DNA of 64,000 bases from Bacillus sp. A301a_S52 (GTDB lineage: Bacteria; Bacillota; Bacilli; Bacillales; Salisediminibacteriaceae): contig JABXYP010000001.1 in NCBI GenBank assembly GCA_024701455.1, forward strand, positions 3,724,001-3,788,000, given 5' to 3'. The notes below the pieces were generated by a model. The model ran no database searches. It saw nothing but the letters and a program-made list of their open reading frames with translations, and was not told where the DNA came from. The position numbers and the translations under genes were made by a program. Shown here piece after piece: positions 61,612-64,000 of this stretch (positions within the stretch are counted from its first letter, which is position 1; each line of letters opens with the position of its first letter).

Positions 61612-62463
61612 TCATTTATTATGTGGGGCTACCCATCCAATACCAAGACTCCCCTCACCTAGATGAGTGCCAATAACTGGGCCAAAATAGCTAAGATGGA
61701 CATTCGTAGCTGGATACTTAGCTTTTAACTCTGCTACTAATTCTTCTGCTTTTTCGGGGCGATTAGCATGAATTACAACGATATCCAAGGCAGCTCCGTC
61801 TCTCGCATCTTCATCGAGCAATGAAAATATTTTGGCTAGGGCTTTTTTGGCTGTTCTCACTTTTTCATAAGGAACAATCACTTTGTTGTCAAAATGAAGT
61901 ACTGGTTTTATTTGCAGTAAGCTCCCTACCACAAGCTGAGCACCATTCAATCTTCCACCTCGGTGAAGATGACTGAGGTCATCTGCCATAAAATACGCAC
62001 GGCTCTTCTTTTTCATACTCTCCAGTTGAGCTAGAATAGCCTGAGACTCAATCCCATTTCGCACCATTTTTGCCGCAGCTAATACAAACAAACCTTGTAC
62101 CATACAACTGACTTCCGAATCGAACACATGCACGTTGACATTATCAATCATATTTCCCGCCGCAACAGCTGTCTGGTAAGTGCCGCTAATACCACTTGAC
62201 AGTGTAATGACGATTATCTCATCATGATCTTGCCCAAGCTGATAAAACGTTTCTTCAAAAAGACCAATAGAAGGCTGTGATGTCGTTGGTAATTCATCAA
62301 CTTTCCTCATTTTTTCATAAAATGTTTCCGCCGTTAAATCATCTTCTTTAAAGACCGTTTCTCCAAAGATAACGTTAAGAGGAACCACTGTAATATCGTA
62401 TTGTTTACGCAAATCCTGCGGGATATATGCCGTACTGTCCGTTACTATTGCAATATCACTCAT
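61612..62463 (-). CDS. degV: DegV-family fatty-acid-binding protein
   Basis: About 283 residues. IAIVTDSTAYIPQDLRKQYD, TSQPSIGLFEETF, ITLSSGISGTYQTA and the C-terminal GEGSLGIGWV are DegV/FakB-type lipid-binding motifs. Homologues present fatty acids to the kinase FakA. I start at MSDIAIV, since the family begins there; the longer frame to 62496 has no SD. Placed next to degU as in B. subtilis. Confidence 0.92.
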   Translation of the reverse strand: MSDIAIVTDSTAYIPQDLRKQYDITVVPLNVIFGETVFKEDDLTAETFYEKMRKVDELPTTSQPSIGLFEETFYQLGQDHDEIIVITLSSGISGTYQTAVAAGNMIDNVNVHVFDSEVSCMVQGLFVLAAAKMVRNGIESQAILAQLESMKKKSRAYFMADDLSHLHRGGRLNGAQLVVGSLLQIKPVLHFDNKVIVPYEKVRTAKKALAKIFSLLDEDARDGAALDIVVIHANRPEKAEELVAELKAKYPATNVHLSYFGPVIGTHLGEGSLGIGWVAPHNK

Positions 62464-62576
62464 AAAGATTCTCACTTCTTCCTTCTTTATTTGCATTATG
62501 AGAATCCGCTTTTTCTTTTCTCATAACTTCGGTTATCCTAATAATATCAAGTGATAACTAGGCATGTCCACACAAA

Positions 62577-62605
62577 CATGCACCTGTCGTAAATACAGGT
62601 GCATG
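62577..62605 (-). terminator. Terminator after degU
   Basis: CATGCACCTGT (62577-62587) pairs perfectly with ACAGGTGCATG (62595-62605); on the minus strand TTTGTGTGG follows. Confidence 0.65.
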
Positions 62606-62629
62606 TTCACTTTATTAAGACATAAAAGT

Positions 62630-63328
62630 TTAATTAACTTTTACCCATCCATTTTTAATCGCTTCAACGACCGCTTGTGTTCTATCATTCATGTTCATTT
62701 TTTGTAGAATGTTACTCACATGGTTTTTAACCGTTTTTTCACTAATATACAAAGCTTCCCCTATAGCTCGGTTACTTTTTCCATCTGTCATAAGCTGTAA
62801 AACTTCGCACTCACGACGTGTCAGAAGATGCAGAGGTCTACGGTATTCAACTTCTCTGAAGCCAATTTCTGTTTCAGTTCCATTATCAGATGCCAAACGT
62901 CTATATTCATTAATTAAATTATGGGTCACTTTAGGGTGAATATAAGCGCCACCATCCCCAACAACTTTCACTGCTTCAATGAGCGCTTCCGTATCCATTT
63001 CTTTAAGAAGATAGCCAGATGCTCCAGTCTTTAAGACATGTGTTACATACGTTTCGTCGTCATGAATAGAAAGGATAAGAACTTTAACATCAGGGAAAGT
63101 TTCTACAAGATTTTTAGTTGCTTCCATACCATTGACATTCGGCATGTTAATATCCATTAAGACAACATCTGGTCGAGTTTGTCTTACGAGATTTATAACG
63201 TCTTCTCCGTCGTTACCTTCTGCTGCAACCTCAAAATTAGGCTCCATGCTTAAGATACGTTTAACCCCTTCACGGAATAATTGATGGTCGTCGATAAGTA
63301 CTATGCGTAGTTGATTTTCTCTTTCCAT
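62630..63328 (-). CDS. degU: Response regulator DegU
   Basis: 232 residues. Receiver domain with [14 protein letters not shown], the phospho-acceptor Asp in [15 protein letters not shown] and the Lys in GYLLKEMD; LuxR HTH with [23 protein letters not shown] and [19 protein letters not shown]. Controls exoenzymes, motility and competence. SD GGAGGAG. Its HTH is the likely ancestor type of the two pseudo-receiver regulators in this window. Confidence 0.97.
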   Translation of the reverse strand: MERENQLRIVLIDDHQLFREGVKRILSMEPNFEVAAEGNDGEDVINLVRQTRPDVVLMDINMPNVNGMEATKNLVETFPDVKVLILSIHDDETYVTHVLKTGASGYLLKEMDTEALIEAVKVVGDGGAYIHPKVTHNLINEYRRLASDNGTETEIGFREVEYRRPLHLLTRRECEVLQLMTDGKSNRAIGEALYISEKTVKNHVSNILQKMNMNDRTQAVVEAIKNGWVKVN

Positions 63329-63459
63329 TTCGTTCTCCTCCTGTTTTGATGATATTTATACGAATTCAGTTATGTTTTTTCTCCTATTAAAAAGGATCGT
63401 CTAATGGGTCTAATTTGTATATCGGACAAAGATCGTCTTTTTTTAGGTCTTATTGACTA

Positions 63460-64000
63460 TTACACTTCGGCAACTTGGTTGTTAGCCGGTGGTTTAACCG
63501 GTACTTGCACCATAATAAGCGTCCCTTTTCCTGGTTTAGAGTCAATACTCAAACGCCCATCTAGCATATTAATTCGTTCTTTCATACCAACGAGTCCAAA
63601 GCTACCTTCTTTTTTTACGCTAGGGTCAAACCCTTTACCATCATCTTTAATAACTGCATTCACAATGTCTTTTTTCATTTCCATCTTCACGACTATTTCA
63701 GCGGCCTCGGCATGTTTACATGCATTCTGGACTGCTTCTTGTATAAAACGGAAAATCGCCACTTCCATTTCTGAAGGAAGACGCTGTTCTTTTCCTAACC
63801 TATGGAATGTAATAGACACACCTGTATGTTCTTCTATATTTCTCAAATACTTTGTTAATGTCGGCACAAGTCCAAGATCATCTAGTGTCATCGGTCGAAG
63901 GTCATAAATAATTCTACGAACCTCACTCAACGAGTTTTTAACCATTCGTCTCAGATCATGAATTTCAACTCTAGCTTTCTCTACTCCATCTTGATCAAGC
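63460..64000 (-). CDS. degS: Sensor histidine kinase DegS (C-terminal part)
   Basis: The frame is open to the window edge, so the N-terminal half is outside. Visible: LSEVRRIIYDLRPMTLDDLGLVPTL (after the phospho-His region), FRFIQEAVQNACKHAEAAEI and the HATPase motifs IKDDGKGFDPS and GSFGLVGMKERI. Cytoplasmic kinase of DegU. It is transcribed before degU with a 131-base gap. Confidence 0.96.
   Translation of the reverse strand, partial: LDQDGVEKARVEIHDLRRMVKNSLSEVRRIIYDLRPMTLDDLGLVPTLTKYLRNIEEHTGVSITFHRLGKEQRLPSEMEVAIFRFIQEAVQNACKHAEAAEIVVKMEMKKDIVNAVIKDDGKGFDPSVKKEGSFGLVGMKERINMLDGRLSIDSKPGKGTLIMVQVPVKPPANNQVAEV

Noticed and set aside
61479..61676. 65-codon plus-strand frame upstream of the degV 3' end
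   Set aside because: Starts in the repeat element, crosses the degV terminator and ends antisense to degV.

Overview
The window looks like a piece of the chromosome of a low-G+C, spore-forming, motile, plant-polysaccharide-degrading Bacillaceae. The secreted GH5 mannanase at 8911-10392 (493 aa, 32-residue signal peptide) matches my memory of the alkaline mannanases of alkaliphiles such as Bacillus sp. N16-5 and Salipaludibacillus (Bacillus) agaradhaerens, so I infer an alkaliphile of that group. Flagellar, competence and degSU genes follow a Bacillus-type order. No rRNA, tRNA, CRISPR array, prophage or intact insertion sequence was seen.

Region 1 (1-10450), mannan use. A minus-strand cluster encodes a 2-epimerase, an intracellular GH113 mannanase, two ABC permeases, a GH27 alpha-galactosidase and a solute-binding lipoprotein. 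Beside it are a CE7 acetyl esterase and the divergent secreted GH5 mannanase. The implied route is: the secreted mannanase cuts mannan, the ABC system imports oligosaccharides, and side chains, acetyl groups and the backbone are processed inside the cell. At least two promoters carry a cre/LacI-type operator in the -35/-10 spacer, and a TTACCTTAA-like motif recurs at four starts.

Region 2 (10600-15890), a probable interbacterial toxin locus. It holds an alpha/beta-hydrolase (lipase-like) protein with a helical C-terminus, two small helical partner-like proteins downstream, and three tandem paralogues of a membrane-anchored protein upstream. Each paralogue is followed by an intact or truncated toxin start. 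The layout resembles type VII-secreted lipase toxins with reversed domain order (TslA type) and their immunity and targeting partners.

Region 3 (16250-39050), xylan use. It holds xylB and xylA with a XylR operator, xylR, an aldouronate module (alpha-glucuronidase GH67 plus an LplABC-type importer), a GH39 beta-xylosidase, a YesMN-type two-component system, a second ABC importer, a GH43 beta-xylosidase, two YesL/DUF624 proteins, and a YyaC-type spore protein.

Region 4 (39300-64000), motility, competence and the Deg system, all minus strand: fliT, a second fliD, fliS, fliD, flaG, a secreted PPC-domain protein, three near-identical flagellins, two LuxR-type regulators with pseudo-receiver domains, csrA, fliW, yviE, flgL, flgK, flgN, flgM, yvyF, comFC, comFA (no comFB), degV, degU and the 3' part of degS. 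About ten sigma-D promoters can be read directly. The flagellin leaders carry CsrA-type hairpins.

A family of about 150-bp structured intergenic repeats (ten copies or fragments) is scattered across all regions. Many plausible start codons differ from the longest reading frame; these are corrected in the entries on the basis of Shine-Dalgarno (SD) position and family alignment.
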